The notes: a model not told the origin generated them from the letters alone. A DNA stretch of 64,000 nucleotides from Zingiber officinale (GCF_018446385.1 NC_056000.1:74348688-74412687), one strand, 5' to 3'. Counted from the stretch's first letter, positions 37,343 to 49,504 are shown. A program made the numbers and translations.

Positions 37343-38399
37343 TGTTGGACCGCGTTAGCCGGCTAAAAGGGGGGTTGAATAGCCTTACACAAATTAAAAG
37401 CAAAACCCTTCTCGGACTTTTAAATAACACTTGCATAAAATTAAATAAAGAACTAAAAGGTAGAGACACATGAATTTTTACTTGGTGGGGAGGTTGTTAA
37501 TCCAAGGAATGAATCGCACTAGTATCTCCTTCAGGCGGAGGAGTCTCTTACAGCAATGATGTACAAGAAATGAGAAGCTTTCTAGACAAGAGAACCGCAC
37601 AATTGTAGAATTTGCAATTGCTTGTTCTGTTTAGTTTCTTGGATCAAGACTATATTTATAGTCTTGGTCGGAGCGCCTGAAAGTGTTCCAGATGCCTAGA
37701 AGGGAATAAAACTTTATCCCTTTAGCATAGATCACGTTTGACCACAATCTGGATAAAATCCAGGTCCGAGCACCCGGAAGGGTTTTGAGCGCCTCGGACC
37801 AGTCCAAGGTGCCCGGACTGGGTCCGGGCGCTCGGACCAAGAAAGTCAATAGTGTTGACTTTTTCGGTCTGGGCCCTTTGCCTCGGTTCAGCTCGCCTCG
37901 GTCCGGGTCTTCCGCTTCGGCTCCGCTTGCTTGGTGACCTCGGCCATTCGGAATAGAACTCAATCGAACCCAACTTCTAGTCTTCTCAATCAGACTTCTG
38001 TTCTGACTTCTCATCCCTCGGAATCGTCGTATGCTTCCTTCTTGTCCGCCAGCATATTCACCCGCAGCTCTTCGTCCCTCGGATGCACCTCGCCCGTTGG
38101 CTCTCTCTCATGCTGACCTTCTCACTAGCTACGTCTCTTTCTCCTCGAGCAATCTTCCGCTCCGGCTTCTCATCCCTCAGAAACACCGCACGCTTCCTTC
38201 TCGTCCACCGGTGTACTCTTCCGTAGCGCCTCGTCCCTCAGACGCACCGAGCCCGTCTGTGCCGTCCTTCTCGCTAACTGCGTCTTCCGCTCGACTTTCT
38301 GTACTCCTAAGTTTCTGTATACTTAGACATAGGGTTAAAACACCACAGGACCTAAGTTAAGTTGTTTGATCACATCAAAACAACCCTAGGGTTCCAACA
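37343..38399 (-). mobile_element. SIRE-type solo LTR nested in the TRIM-like element
   Basis: On the minus strand it opens TGTTGGAACCCTAGGG at 38399 and ends CGCGGTCCAACA at 37343, with a terminal tail like SIRE LTRs (the plus strand shows GGGGGGTTGAATAG near 37369-37382). Flanks are GTTAT and GCCAT; the uninterrupted right LTR of the TRIM reads GTCAT there, so each flank differs by one transition from a shared target. GC-rich palindromic words (GGTCCGGGCGCTCGGACC type) cluster at 37740-37840. Confidence 0.8.
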
Positions 38400-38549
38400 G
38401 CCATGAGGGCCTAGGCCGAAAGTGGACAATATCTTGTCATTGTGGATATATGTAGACATCTTTTAGGGCACAACAAATGGTATCAGAGTCATGGTCCAGA
38501 CCAAATGCAATGTGGTTGGCCTTGAACGAAGTTAGGGTAAGCCCGAAGT

Positions 38550-38900
38550 AAATCGGGATGATCGGATACTTGCGGGGAGACAAGTAGGTCAGAGTGACTA
38601 GATGCTCGCAAGGAGACTTGGAGCAGATGAGGATAACCGAATGTTTGTGGGAAAGGCCCCGAAGCATGTTATGATGACTGGATACTCGCGGAGAGACCCG
38701 AAGCAGATCAGGATGACTGGATGCTTGCGGAGAGGCCTGGAGCAGGTTAAAGTGACCAGATGCTCGTAGGGAAGTCCGAAGCAGGTCAAGGTGATCGAAT
38801 GTTCGTGGGGAGACCTGGAGTAGGTTAAGATCACTAGGTGCGGATGCTTGTGGGGAGGCCCAGAGTAGGTCAGGGTGACCAGATGTTTGCGGGAAGGCCC
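38550..38900. repeat. Tandem array of about 39-bp units in the TRIM-like element
   Basis: About nine diverged units with the pattern GATGACTGGATGCTCGCGG-GGAGACC-GGAGCAGGT. Spacing varies from about 36 to 42 bases, mostly near 39. Because the period is near a multiple of three, the minus strand stays open for about 170 codons; this is not a gene. Confidence 0.85.
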
Positions 38901-39202
38901 GGACCATGAGAGTAATTGTGGTCCTTCGTTTAAGGAGAGAATTGTTGGGATCCAATCAAAGTCTCATATTGGAAAGATTTGGTAAAAATCATGGGTTTAA
39001 AAGGATGTATGATATTTTCATTGGCATGAGGCCTTTTGGATAGCGTCCAAGAGCAAAGTCATTAGGGTCTAGACCCAAAGCGGATAATATCATGTCATTA
39101 TGGAAATATGTGGACATCCTTTGAAACACAACAACTACAAATCATTATCGAAAAAGTGAACGAGACTATTCATTACTCTCTACCTCTCTACATGTCCTAA
39201 CA

Positions 39203-41261
39203 ATTGGATCTAATCATGATGGCCAATATAATGATTTTCTCATGATAAAGCTTCTAAGAAGACATTAAATTCACAAACTTCCAAGTAAAAAAGCAAAGCC
39301 ACATCGCAGTCCCTTTCATATAAAACACATCTTCTTTTTGAATTATTTGGATACTTTAGTTTGTACGTTCTGTTAGTCTCTTTGCCTCGTCCCATGATAT
39401 AATCGAGTTAGTAATTATATGACAAATTTATAGCATGAGGTAAGGATCGAATCACGATGAAATCATGAAAAATGTCCTACACGAGGGTCTATTTGATTCC
39501 TAATTTATTTATCTATATTTAATTATGAGACAATGATCTAAACCACTTGATGAAGGATATTATCTTTTACAATATTTAGTCATTTTATCTTATTGATCTC
39601 TTAGGGTGATATGGACCATTCTAAGACGTTCTTAAGACCATAATAAATCTTTATTTGTGAAATTCAGTCTATTAGATAAGCTTATACAATAATCAAAACT
39701 TATCCTATGAAGTAGGTCATATATGAATTCTTCTATTTTATTAAGCTCTATCACTACTATATCATCATCTATATTTAAATAAATTATATCTTATTTTTTT
39801 ATTATTAACCAAGTTTTTTAATCGTCTTCTTCTTTTTGCTCGTTTGATGTACATATTTGTCATCATTTCACATTGTCTAATCAAAATATTTATTAATCAT
39901 CTAAATACATACATATCTATATCATCTTTACTGTATCTCCTAAAAGATGTTCGTGCCATCACAGGCTAATATTCAACTTGATATAATATAGTAAATTTAA
40001 TCGTCGTTTTATAAAAAATTTCTTAAATCGTAGAGGTAATTTATGTTAATCAAGATAGGCTAGATAAGCCTATAAAACTGAAAAATTGATCTCAGTATGT
40101 GTTAGGAGAGTCCAAATTGCTTCTCATTTTAAGATTTCGAAGGGCAATTAGTGGGTTCAAAATTCTTCTGCATCAACAGTAGACAACAAACACAAAAACG
40201 TTGAAACTATCCAGATACAAAAACATACATACTCATATAAGAATGACACTTTTGATCAGAGAAGAAAAGAAGAGTCAAACCCATCGATGATCAAGAGATA
40301 AAATGACATTTAAGAAAGATAAATGAGTGCTTGAAAGGGAGACAAAATGACATTTGTAATTTAAAGGGTGAGTGGTCTAGGTAAGTTTAAAGGGCATTTA
40401 GAGCTTTTCGCAATCGAGTAGGTGTGGGATACTCAAAGAAAACAAAACAAACAAAATATGGGAGCCATAGATGTAGGAATTTTGGCCATGTATTGTTTTG
40501 TTGTAAGTTTGTATTCCAACTTATTCCTCATTCTCACAAGGGGACATCCACATCCATCTCTCTATTCTTGTCTCATCATTTATTGCTCCACCATCTCTCC
40601 TTAGTGCTGGTTGTTGTGCATGGCCAATCCATGGCCTAGAAATTAAGCTGGTGAGAGCGAGGCATCAATGGATAACTCACATATCTTAGCCCAATCTACC
40701 AATGAAAAACCCCCTAAATGATTGAATTAAAGCACTCTAGTTGACTGCACGATGGTGACATGGAATCAACATCCATCTCCTACCCCCATTTAATCAAAAA
40801 TGAGAAAAAAAAACTAATTATTAATTTTATTAAAAGCACCCCTTTTTATCCTGAAAATACTCTTGTTATCAATTGTTGTAGAACAACCTATAACAACTAG
40901 GTCATAACTATTAAAATGTGTTAAAGTAAATTATTTTTCTAATTCACCTGATAAAAGAAATAATTATGCATAGTTTTGATTCACTTGAATTAATTTATTT
41001 TAATATCTTATGTCAGTTATTCTAAACTTTGGAATTAGAAATACGATGACAGGATTATTTTAACTTTTTTTTTAAAAAATGGTGTTTTTTATAAAATTAA
41101 TAATAAAGAGGGCCTCCTCCATTGCGCGTCTTCTTCGCCGGGCCACCGCGCGACTTCAATTCCCAGGTTGAGCGACTGCAAGTGGAAGCCACTGCACTTC
41201 CAACACAGAGGAAAACAGAGAAGGCCACCGCCTCCTTCTTATTTTTCTTCTTGCTTATGAA
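39203..41261. other. Gene-poor DNA and upstream region of the F-box gene
   Basis: AT-rich, with only chance frames up to about 41060. The stretch 41100-41261 is GC- and CT-richer and is the likely 5' UTR/core promoter of the F-box gene; TTATAAAATTAATAATAAAG at 41089-41108 is a possible TATA region. No repeat that I can name. Confidence 0.5.
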
Positions 41262-42693
41262 ATGATGAGTTCGGACGGAGAGGCTGAATTGAGAAGGGGC
41301 GGGGAGAGAAGGAACCACCCTCCTCTTGTGACTTCTTCCTGCCTTCTTCTGCTAAATCTTCTTTTTAATTTTCTTGATGATTAATCACGATGCAATTTTT
41401 GTTTACGAGATCGCGGTTTGGTCTCCGCAGGTTGATAGCTCAGCGTGCCTCTGCAGAGTAGATGCGGGATTCAAGACGGTGACCGGAGCCAAAAAGTACG
41501 TGCCGACCTTGAAGCTCTGTGTTCATCCGAGCATCAGAACCTCCATCCATCCTGTGAGAACCGGCGCCAACATCAAGCCAGAATTAGTCGAGAGAAGCCG
41601 AGGCGGATCTCCTTTGCTGCCTGGCCTTCCCGACGACCTCGCCGTCGCCTGCCTCGTCCGCGTGCCCCGCGCTGATCATTGGAAGCTAAGGCTGGTGTGT
41701 AGGCGGTGGCAACGCCTCCTCGTCGGCAACTACTTCTACTGGCTGCGCAGGAGCCTCGGCCTCGCCGAGGAATGGCTCTACGTCATCAAGAGAGACGGCC
41801 GAGACGGCCGGATTTCTTGGGAGGCCTTCGATCCCGTCCGCCGGTCATGGCACCCTCTCCCTCCCATCCCCGACGATTACTCGCTGGCCGTCGGGTTCGG
41901 CTGTGAGGCTCTGAGTGGCTGCCATCTCTACCTCTTCGGCGGCAGAGACCCCCGCAAGGGCTCGATGAGGAGGGTGATCTATTACAATGCCAGGACCAAC
42001 AAGTGGCACCGCGCTCCGGACTTGCTCCGGCGCCGGCAGTTCTTCGGCTCCTGCGTCATCGACAACCGCCTTTACGTCTCCGGCGGGGAGAGCGAAGGCG
42101 TCCGCCGGTCCCTCCGGTCGTCGGAGGTGTACGACCCGAGCAAGAACCGGTGGTCGTTCGTCGCCGAGCTGAGCAGCCCAATGGTGCCCTTCGCCGGCGC
42201 CGTCTACCAAGGGAAATGGTTCCTGAAAGGGCTCGGAGCGCAGCGGCAGGTTCTCAGCGAAGTCTACGTGCCGGAAAGCGACACCTGGGAGAGCGTGCTC
42301 GACGGCATGGTGAGCGGCTGGAGGAACCCCTCGGTCTGCATCGACGGCAAGCTCTTCGCTTCGGATTGCAAGGACGGGTGCAGGCTGAGGATGTACGATC
42401 CGGCGACGGACTCGTGGAGGAGAGGGAGGGACAGTAAGGCGCACGCGGGGAGTTCCCGAGCTGTGGAGGCGGCGGCTCTGGTCCCTCTCATGGGGAAGCT
42501 GTGCATCGTGAGGAACAACATGAGCATCACTCTGGTGGACGTGGAAGATGGAAGCGGGGAGGAGGAGAGACGGGTGACGATTGCCGGAAAAGGGCAGATC
42601 AAAACTTTCATTACCAAGTTCTTGTCGAGCATCGCAGGTGGCAGTGGCGGCGATCACACTCACGTTCTTCACTGTCAAGTTCTTCAGGCTTAG
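41262..42693 (+). CDS. SAGL1: F-box/kelch-repeat protein, At1g55270 (SAGL1) type
   Basis: Two exons, 41262-41327 and 41431-42693, joined in phase 0 across a GT-AG intron of 103 bp, giving 442 residues. I chose this start over the in-frame ATG at 41374 because splicing yields RRNHPPL/VDSSACLCRVDAGFKTV, which matches the N-terminus of Arabidopsis At1g55270 (QPPLVDASTCLCRVDAG). The F-box covers about residues 83-127 (PLLPGLPDDLAVACL...KLRLVCRRW). Kelch repeats run from about 150 to 390 (LYLFGG, NKWHRAPD, LYVSGGE, VYDPSKNRW, ATDSW). The conserved tail HCQVLQA is present. Such proteins are substrate receptors of SCF ubiquitin ligases; SAGL1 is linked to cuticular wax control (CER3) and phenylpropanoid enzymes. 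The exon is GC-rich, unlike its surroundings. The frame is intact along its whole length. Confidence 0.93.
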
Positions 42694-42850
42694 CTGTTGC
42701 TCAGCTTAGTAAAGAAAGCCCTCTCCTAAGCGTTGCCATATGCTTTTTCTCTTCTTTAGTAATACAATGTCGGTGTGGTAAAACAATTAGGGTACAAATA
42801 AAAAAATAAACAAATATTCTGGAGGTAGATAGAATTATTGGATGTTTAAG
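42694..42850 (+). other. 3' UTR and end of the F-box gene
   Basis: Low-complexity A/T-rich DNA after the stop. AATACAATG near 42761 and AATAAAAAAATAAAC near 42797 could act as plant polyadenylation signals. Transposon sequence takes over soon after 42850. Confidence 0.45.
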
Positions 42851-44660
42851 AGGTCAATGATAATGAGAAGATTAAAGGTATCTGATGCGGGGATAAGGGA
42901 TCCATCTCAAGGAGGGGTAAGGTCACGGTGGAAGTTAAAATCAAGGCATGGTCAACTCTCCTACATCATCGGCAGGTTGGGCAACCCCTTTCCCCGACCG
43001 GGATAAAGAATGTCCAGTCCAACATCATTATAGCTTGACCACGTACCGAACTTCTGACGCTCATAGAAGCATATATTTGTGAGGCACACGCCGAGCGGCT
43101 AGTCCGCTCGGACTTACATCAAACCTCAGAACCAACAAAGCGGGGTCGTGACCGAGTAGACTACATACAGACACAGCTCCACTCGGCACAACAGCGGAGC
43201 TCGGACAGTGGAAGGTTGGCCGAGCGGCCACCCCGCTCGACCCGAGAACGATAGCGTCCGGACGGCTGATGGTTGGTTAAACGACTTACCCGCTCGGCCC
43301 AGGAACGGACAAAAGGAGGATCTGGCGATATCCTTCTGGGAGCCCGTGCCCCCGACAGACGGCATGGTTGGCGGCATGGTCAGGTAGAGGATCGTATGAC
43401 GGAAGCTTCCACTGTCGGGTCAGAGATGTGCTCAACTCATTGAGGTATTGGGTTAGAGACACTTTACTGATACATCTTCTCAAGAAAAGTCTCGAGAAGC
43501 GTGCACACTCTAGGAAATGTGCACGCGCGTTACAGGAGCCCTATATAAAGAGATCTAAGCTTCATTGGAGGTACGCGCATATTACTGTTGCTACTGTTGT
43601 TCTACTTCTTCGTTCTACTGCTTCCACATCGCCGGTGACTGACTTGAGCATCGGAGGGCCAACGCCGGGGAACCCTTCCCTGGCCTCGGCACTGACGTAG
43701 TTGTGGTTGCAGGTCTGCTTCGTTCGGAATCTTCGCACAGTCAACAAGAGCGCCACATCCCCAGCATCCGTCGACTCGACTTTCGGACATGATCAAATTT
43801 AGCGACGTCTGTGGGAACACAACCTGCATCCGAGCCGAGAAGATGGAAAATGCTGGATGACTTCATACAGTGACGCTCATCCAAGAGGAACTAGACATGC
43901 TCATACAAGCTTGAGCATAAAAGATCGTTGAGCAGTAGCAACAAAAGGCACTAGCCGATCGGCAAGCGCAGCAAGCAATCTCAACGGCAGGAGGCCGAGC
44001 GGCACAAGAGGACCGCCCAGAACAAATTTCTATCTGGGGATAGAATAGAGGGTCGACCGGTATGCATGGGGAGGCGCCACTAGCACCGATACCTTTCCAC
44101 CGGGTTCTGTTCCAAACGCCCTCGGAAATCGCTCAGGCGAATCAAGAGCGGAGATCCTCTTCGCACGAAGCACCCGTTTGGGACGCACGGAAAGGGAAGG
44201 CGCCCCGAGGCGATGCGTCTCCTGAACGGATTAACCGCCAGTTCTCTAAAGCGATACTGTAGCACCCATTGCCGAGGCACTATGCTCCACTGGCAATCGG
44301 AGAGTACAACGGGTCAATTGATGATCTGGACGATCATCTGGGTAAGTTCGACAAGGCGGCTACCCTCCACCAATACACAGATGGGGTGAAGTGCTGAGTC
44401 TTCCTCACCACACTCTCCCACTCGGCACAACGCTAGTTCAGGAGACTGCCGGACGGATCGATACAAAGCTTCAAGGATTTCTGAATGACCTTCCTACACC
44501 ATTTCACGAGCAATAGACGCTACCAAAAAATGAGCGTCAATTTGTTTTCTTTGAAGCAAAGACCAAGAGAGTCTCTCCGGGCATATATCCAGCGCTTTAA
44601 CCAGGTAGCTATGGATATCCTTTCGGTCTCATCTAAGACCATGATGAATTTATTAGCGCA
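42850..44660 (+). mobile_element. Ty3/gypsy Tat-type fragment: LTR, primer site and gag
   Basis: The LTR end is at about 43795 (GGACATGATCA), followed by AATTTAGCGACGTCTGTGGG, which resembles the AATTTGGCGCCGTCTGTGGG primer site of the larger Tat element on the right. The LTR has GCTCGGCC/GGCCGAGCGG palindromic words (43095-43310). Beyond 44270, gag words appear: IGEYNGSIDDLDDHLGKF, TLHQYTDGVKC and LRAYIQRFNQVAMD, parallel to EYDGSKDPEEHLCKFKNTAL of the other element. It ends abruptly near 44660. The left boundary is approximate. Broken. Confidence 0.75.
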
Positions 44661-45184
44661 ACGGGCCGACAATAGGAGAGGGGTGAATTGCCTAAAAAAT
44701 AAGAAATATCCTCCTCATTCTTTCAACTCTAAAAATGTAATAGTAAAATAATAAAATGACAGAAAATAGAGAAAAGACTTAAGAAATTAACTTGGTTACA
44801 ACTTAGGTGGTTGTTAATCCAAGGCGGATGAAAAGCTCAGAAACAATCTCCTTCTCTGAAGGCGGAGAAGCCTTTTATACACTAAGAAAGCTCAAACGTT
44901 GCTAGGAATTGAATAAAAGAGTTGATACTTTATTTCCTAGCTCCAGGGGCCTTTTTATAGTTCATGGAAACTCTATCTACGACGTTGAGGGCGCCTCCCA
45001 AGGGGTGGAGGGCACCTCTACCGAAGCATTTGGATAAATCTTTATCCAAATGTGAAACGGTCATGTTGACTGCTTTGAGGGCGCCCTCAATGGCCTTAAG
45101 GGTGCTTCGGATGCTATGGAGGGCACCCTCAAGGCATGGAGGGCGCACTCCCACTTGAAGAGGTGGAGGCACCTTCAACACTGT
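44661..45184 (-). repeat. SIRE-type LTR fragment, reverse orientation
   Basis: The left edge has the tail GGAGAGGGGTGAATTG, like the terminal part of the SIRE solo LTR at 37343 (GGGGGGTTGAATAG). It is followed by the 'GGTTGTTAATCCAAGG' and 'AAGGCGGAGAAGCCTT' words also seen near 37493-37545. A palindrome cluster GAGGGCGCCCTC / GAGGGCACCCTC stands at 44985-45150. Its right part is cut off by the Tat element at 45185. Confidence 0.65.
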
Positions 45185-45829
45185 TGATTCCGTCTGGAAG
45201 CTGAGTCGGATGGAGGCGAGCCTTGGTGTATTGGAAGTTGACGGAAAGTCTCCGAAGCGTCGGATCTACCTGGTACCCCTCTGAAAGGTTTGCACGGGCG
45301 GCTAACAAAGGAAGATGACCAGGACGATGACACTGCTGCTCTGTGCACACTTAGACGAGCCCACGAGGCGTTAGAGACCAGAAACCAGGGGAAAAGTCCT
45401 CGGGTCAGGCCCTCCAACGCTCAAGTCAGGTCCTTTTTCCTCAGAAAACACAGAGAAAGGACAAAAAGTAAAGACTGGTGAGAAATGACGAGTGAGCGTA
45501 CCTGCATAAGGGACAGAGCATCCCTTTTTATACTGCAACGGATGTTTCTGGGATTTGGCGAGTGTCAGGGAATGTCGGTTGTCAGGCTTTGTCTGGCAGT
45601 GATTGACACGTGGCTCTTCCTAATAGGCCGGCGGCAAAACCAAAGGCGTAGTGAGCCCCAATTATTAGCATATTCCCTGACACATTGAATATTCACTGAC
45701 CCTTTCTGACAAGCGATTACGATTCCTTGGCCTGTTTGTCCTGTAGTGCCTGGACGCTGGGTCTGTATTCCGAGATATGTACCCCGACTTGCTTCTGTAT
45801 GCTGTTATCCGTGATTCGTATGTCCCGAT

Positions 45830-48222
45830 TGTTGGTTGCTACTCGAAAAACCTAGAGGTTCCACTGTACAAAAATTTTGTACAAAGGTCTGAACCTTTTC
45901 CTAGCTACCATATGTTCTTTTAAATTAAATTTTGGATCGCCTGCGGAACTTAACACGTTTGATCCAAAACTTAATCTATTCGTTCTTTTAGGTTTAGACT
46001 TGGGTCTCCTGCGGAACTTAACACGTTCGACCCAAATCGACTTAAGTTATTAATTCCATTAAATATTAGTTTCCATAATCGGTTCCCAGTACTGACGTGG
46101 CGAGGCACATGGCCTTCTTGGATAGGGGAGCAACCACCACCGACTAGACAAAACCTTTTATAGAAAGCTAATATTTAATTTCCTAAAATAACTTTAGGTT
46201 AACCGAAAAGAATAATCAAATCACAAGGAAAAGAAAAAAAACAAAAGAACACAACATCGAAAAACATATTCGAAATTCTAGAACGTAAGCCTCTTGTATT
46301 TGGTATTATTTCCATAAATAACTAGCATGATGCGGAAAGAAAAATTACTAGTTATACCTTGTAGAAAAACCTCTTGATCTTCTACCGTATTCCTCTTCTA
46401 ACCTCGGACGTTGTGTGGGCAACGATCTTCCGAGATGAGAAACCACCAAGCACCTTTCTTCTCCTCCTAGCTAGGTTCGGCCAAAACAAGAAAGCTTCAC
46501 CAAGGAAGAAGAAAAACACCAACCAAGCTCCAAGAGATGCAAGCTTCCTCTCCTTCTTCTTCTTCTTCTTCTCCAAGTAGTATCCGGCCTCCACAAGAGC
46601 TCCAAGCAATAGAGAGTTTCGGCCACCACAAAGAGGAAGAGGAGAATAGATGATGGCCGGCCACAACACCAAGGAAAAGAGGGAGAGAAAATAATAGAGG
46701 TTGTGTCTCATGAAGGCACCCTCACCCCTTCTTTTATATTCCTTGGCCTAGGCAAATTAGGAAATTTAATTACAATAAAATTTCCTCAATTTCCTTGACA
46801 TGATTTAATTGAGAAAAATAAAATAAAATTTCCCAATTAATTCTACATTGGCCGGCCACATCATTGGAGAACAAATTGGACAAGTTTTAATCAACAATTA
46901 AAACTTCCTAATTTGTTTCCAGAAATTTTAAAAAATAAAATTTCTCTTTAAAAATCTCTTCATGGTTGATAAAAGGAAATTTCTATAATTTTAATTTTAT
47001 CAACATGTGAATAATTTTAAAGAGAAAATAAAATATCTCACCAATCTACAAATAAGGAAAGAGATCTAATCTCTTTCTTTAATCTTTTGTAGATCTTTTA
47101 TAAGAGAGATATTTTAATTTAAATTCTCTTTAATAAATTATTTCTTCCACATAATAAAAATAAAAATAAAAATTCTTTTTAATTTATTTTGGCCGGCCCT
47201 ACTAGCTTGGGTTCAAGCTAGGGCTGGCCACCCAATCTTATACCTAGGCCGGCCCTAGCTTGTTCCCAAGCTAGCTTGGCCAGCCCCTATTGGGTGGGTA
47301 TAGGTGGGTATAGAACTCTATAAATAAGAGGCTACGATAGGGACCGAGAGGAGGAATTGGTTTTGGTCTCCCGATAAAATTAAGCATCCCGTGTTCGCCC
47401 CGAACACACAACTTAATTTTATCAATAATAATTCATTCCACTAGAGAACTATTATTGAACTACCGCACCAATCCCAAATTACATTTTGGGCTCCTTCTTA
47501 TTATGAGTGTGTTAGTCTCCGTGTTTAAGATATCGAATGTCCACTAATTAAGTGAGTTACTGACAACTCATTTAATTAATATCTTAGTCCAAGAGTAGTA
47601 CCACTCAACCTTATCGCCATGTCGGACTAAGTCCACCTGCAGTGGTTTAACATGACAATCCTTATGAGCTCCTCTCGAGGACATTATCAACCTAGTATCT
47701 CTAGGACACGCTTCTTCTATAATCAACAACACACACTATAAGTGATATCATTTCCAATTTATCGCTTATTGATTTATCGAACTAAATCTCACCCATTGAT
47801 AAATTAAAGAAATAAATATCAAATATATGTGCTTGTTATTATATTAGGATTAAGAGCACACACTTCCATAATAACCGATGTCTTTGTTTCTTTATAAAGT
47901 CAGTATAAAAGAAACGACCTCAAATGGTCCTACTCAATACACTCTGAGTGTACTAGTGTAATTATACAGTCAAGATAAACTGATACCTAATTACACTACG
48001 ACCTTCTAATGGTTTGTTCCTTTCCATTTTGGTCGTGAGCTACTGTTTATAATTTATAAGGTACTGATAATATCATCTTCTGTATGTGACACCGCATACT
48101 ATATTATCTACAATATAAATTAATTGAACAACTACAACTAAATGTAGAAAATTTGACCAAATGTGATTCTTTATTCATAATGAATGTTTACAAAGCTTAG
48201 GCTTTCAGTATACACTCCAACA
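45830..48222 (-). mobile_element. Solo LTR of a Tork-like copia family
   Basis: The plus strand opens TGTTGGTTGCTACTCG and ends CACTCCAACA, with a perfect target duplication CCGAT at 45825-45829 and 48223-48227. It is 2393 bp. The same family is at 61121-63684, where a purine tract and RNase H sequence on the right show that the LTR reads on the minus strand. No internal region remains. It interrupts one unit of the Tat LTR's 66-bp array. Confidence 0.93.
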
Positions 48223-49330
48223 CCGATCTGTGCATTAGGCTTGTATCCCGACCTGCCTTTGTCCGCTATTATCCATGGCTTGTACGTCCCGACCTGTACG
48301 TTAGATCTATGTCCCGACCTGCTTCTGTCTACTATTATCCATGGCTTGTACGTCTCGACCTGTATGCTAGAGCTGTGTCCAGACCTGCTTCTGTTTACTG
48401 TTATCCATGACTTGTACGTCTCGACATGTACGCTAGAGCTGCGTCCAGACTTGCTTCTGTTTACTGTTATCCATGGCTTGTACGTCCCGACCTGTACGCT
48501 AGGTTTGTGTCCCGACCTGCTTCTGTTTACTGTTATCCATGGCTTGTACGTCCTGACCTGTACGCTAGGTCTGTGTTCCGACCTGCTTCTGTTTACTGTT
48601 ATCCATGGCTTGTACATCCCGACCTGTACACTAGAGCTGTGTCCAGACCTGCTTCTGTTTACTGTTATCCATGGCTTGTACGTCCCGACCTGTACGCTAG
48701 GTATGTGCCCTAACCTACTGTTTACTATTATCCATGGCTTGTACGTCCCGACCTGTACGCTAAAACTGTGTCCTGACTTGCTTCTGTTTACTGTTATCCA
48801 TGGCTTGTACGTCCCGACCTGTACGCTAGAGCTATGTCCTGACCTGCTTCTGCCTACTGTTATCCATGGCTTGTACGTCCCGACCTGTATGCTAGAGTTG
48901 TGTCCCGACCTGCTTCTGTTTACTGTTATCAATGGCTTGTACGTCCCGACCTGTACGCTAGAGCTATGTCCCAACCTGCTTCTGCCTACTGTTATTCATG
49001 GCTTGTACGTCCCGACCTGTACACTAGAGCTATGTCCCGACCTGCTTTTGCCTACTATTATCCATGGCTTGTACGTCCCGACTTGTACGCCAGGTCTGTT
49101 TCCCGACCTGCGCTCACCTATTGTTATCCATGGCTTGTACGTCTCGACCTGTATGCCCGATCTGTATCCCGACCTGCATTCTCCTACTGTTATCCATGAC
49201 TTGTACGTCCCGACCTACACTCACCTATTGTTATCCATGACTTGTACGTCCCGACCTGTACGCCAGGTCTGTTTCTCGACCTGCATCTATCCGCTATTAT
49301 CCACGGCCTGTACGTTCTGGCATATACACC
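48223..49330. repeat. 66-bp tandem array in the Tat LTR, about 16-17 units
   Basis: ATCCATGGCTTGTACGTC recurs at 48271, 48337, 48403, 48469, 48535, 48601, 48667, 48730, 48796, 48862, 48928, 48994, 49060, 49126 and so on: 66 bases, with one 63-base step. Each unit contains CCCGACCTG twice. The period is a multiple of three, so both strands stay open (399 codons plus, 267 minus) without being genes. A further unit lies left of the nested solo LTR at 45765-45829. Confidence 0.95.
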
Positions 49331-49504
49331 CAGTTTATTCTGCGCCAAGGGCCTTCTTTCCTTTACCTTTACTTGGCTTGTGAGCTCAGTCCTCAGCTGT
49401 ACCTGGCCCGTGGGCCCTGTCCTTGACCGCTATCAGGGCTGGCCCTTATCCGACTTATACTCCCATCCTTTGACCGCCCCATCAGCTGAGACTTGGAACC
49501 TGGC

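Larger units (their letters stand above)
37222..39133 (+). mobile_element. TRIM-like miniature LTR element
   Basis: Two short LTRs of about 190-197 bp open TGTTGG and end CACAACA: the left one 37222-38475 (split by a solo LTR) and the right one 38943-39133. The left LTR is followed at 38478 by the primer site TGGTATCAGAG. A purine run (AAGGAGAGAA) stands before the right LTR. The inside is only 467 bp and non-coding, made mostly of a tandem array. Without the nested LTR the element is about 855 bp, the size of terminal-repeat retrotransposons in miniature. Flanking 5-mers GTTAC and ACTAC agree at three of five positions. It sits in the SIRE-type LTR starting at 25166. Confidence 0.85.
25166..39202 (+). 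mobile_element. SIRE-type copia LTR split by two later elements
   Basis: It opens TGCTGGTGCAATC, like the TGTTGGTGCAAC start of the LTR at 53455, and ends GTCCTAACA at 39202. Without insertions it is about 1.77 kb (25166-26307, 36664-37221, 39134-39202). Sequence order is the same as at 53455: repeats around 'GTCCTAACTGAGGTTAGGCAAG' words (25330-25700), a cluster of CAATCGATTGG-type palindromes (25980-26290, 36664-36850), a TATA-like CATATAAAGGGG (36870-36883), then the terminal CT-rich tail. After 39202 the DNA ATTGGATCTAATCATGATGG is a weak match to a primer site, so this may be a 5' LTR whose body is gone. No matching 5-bp target copies were found (ATCAA before, ATTGG after). It is broken. 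Confidence 0.75.

Noticed and set aside
38437-38955. 172-codon minus-strand frame
   Set aside because: Comes from the approximately 39-bp tandem array of the TRIM-like element.
41374-41430. In-frame upstream ATG start for the F-box gene without splicing
   Set aside because: The residues it adds do not fit the family, whereas the splice 41327/41431 gives the family N-terminus.
41845-42678. 277-codon frame antisense to the F-box/kelch exon
   Set aside because: Shadow of a GC-rich true exon on the other strand; no family resemblance.
46374-46711. Overlapping frames near a TTCTTCTTC run
   Set aside because: Lie inside the Tork-like solo LTR, low complexity, no domain.
48184-49383. 399-codon plus-strand frame and a 267-codon minus-strand frame over the same DNA
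   Set aside because: Both follow from the 66-bp tandem unit with a period divisible by three; the 'protein' is a 22-residue periodic string with no known family.
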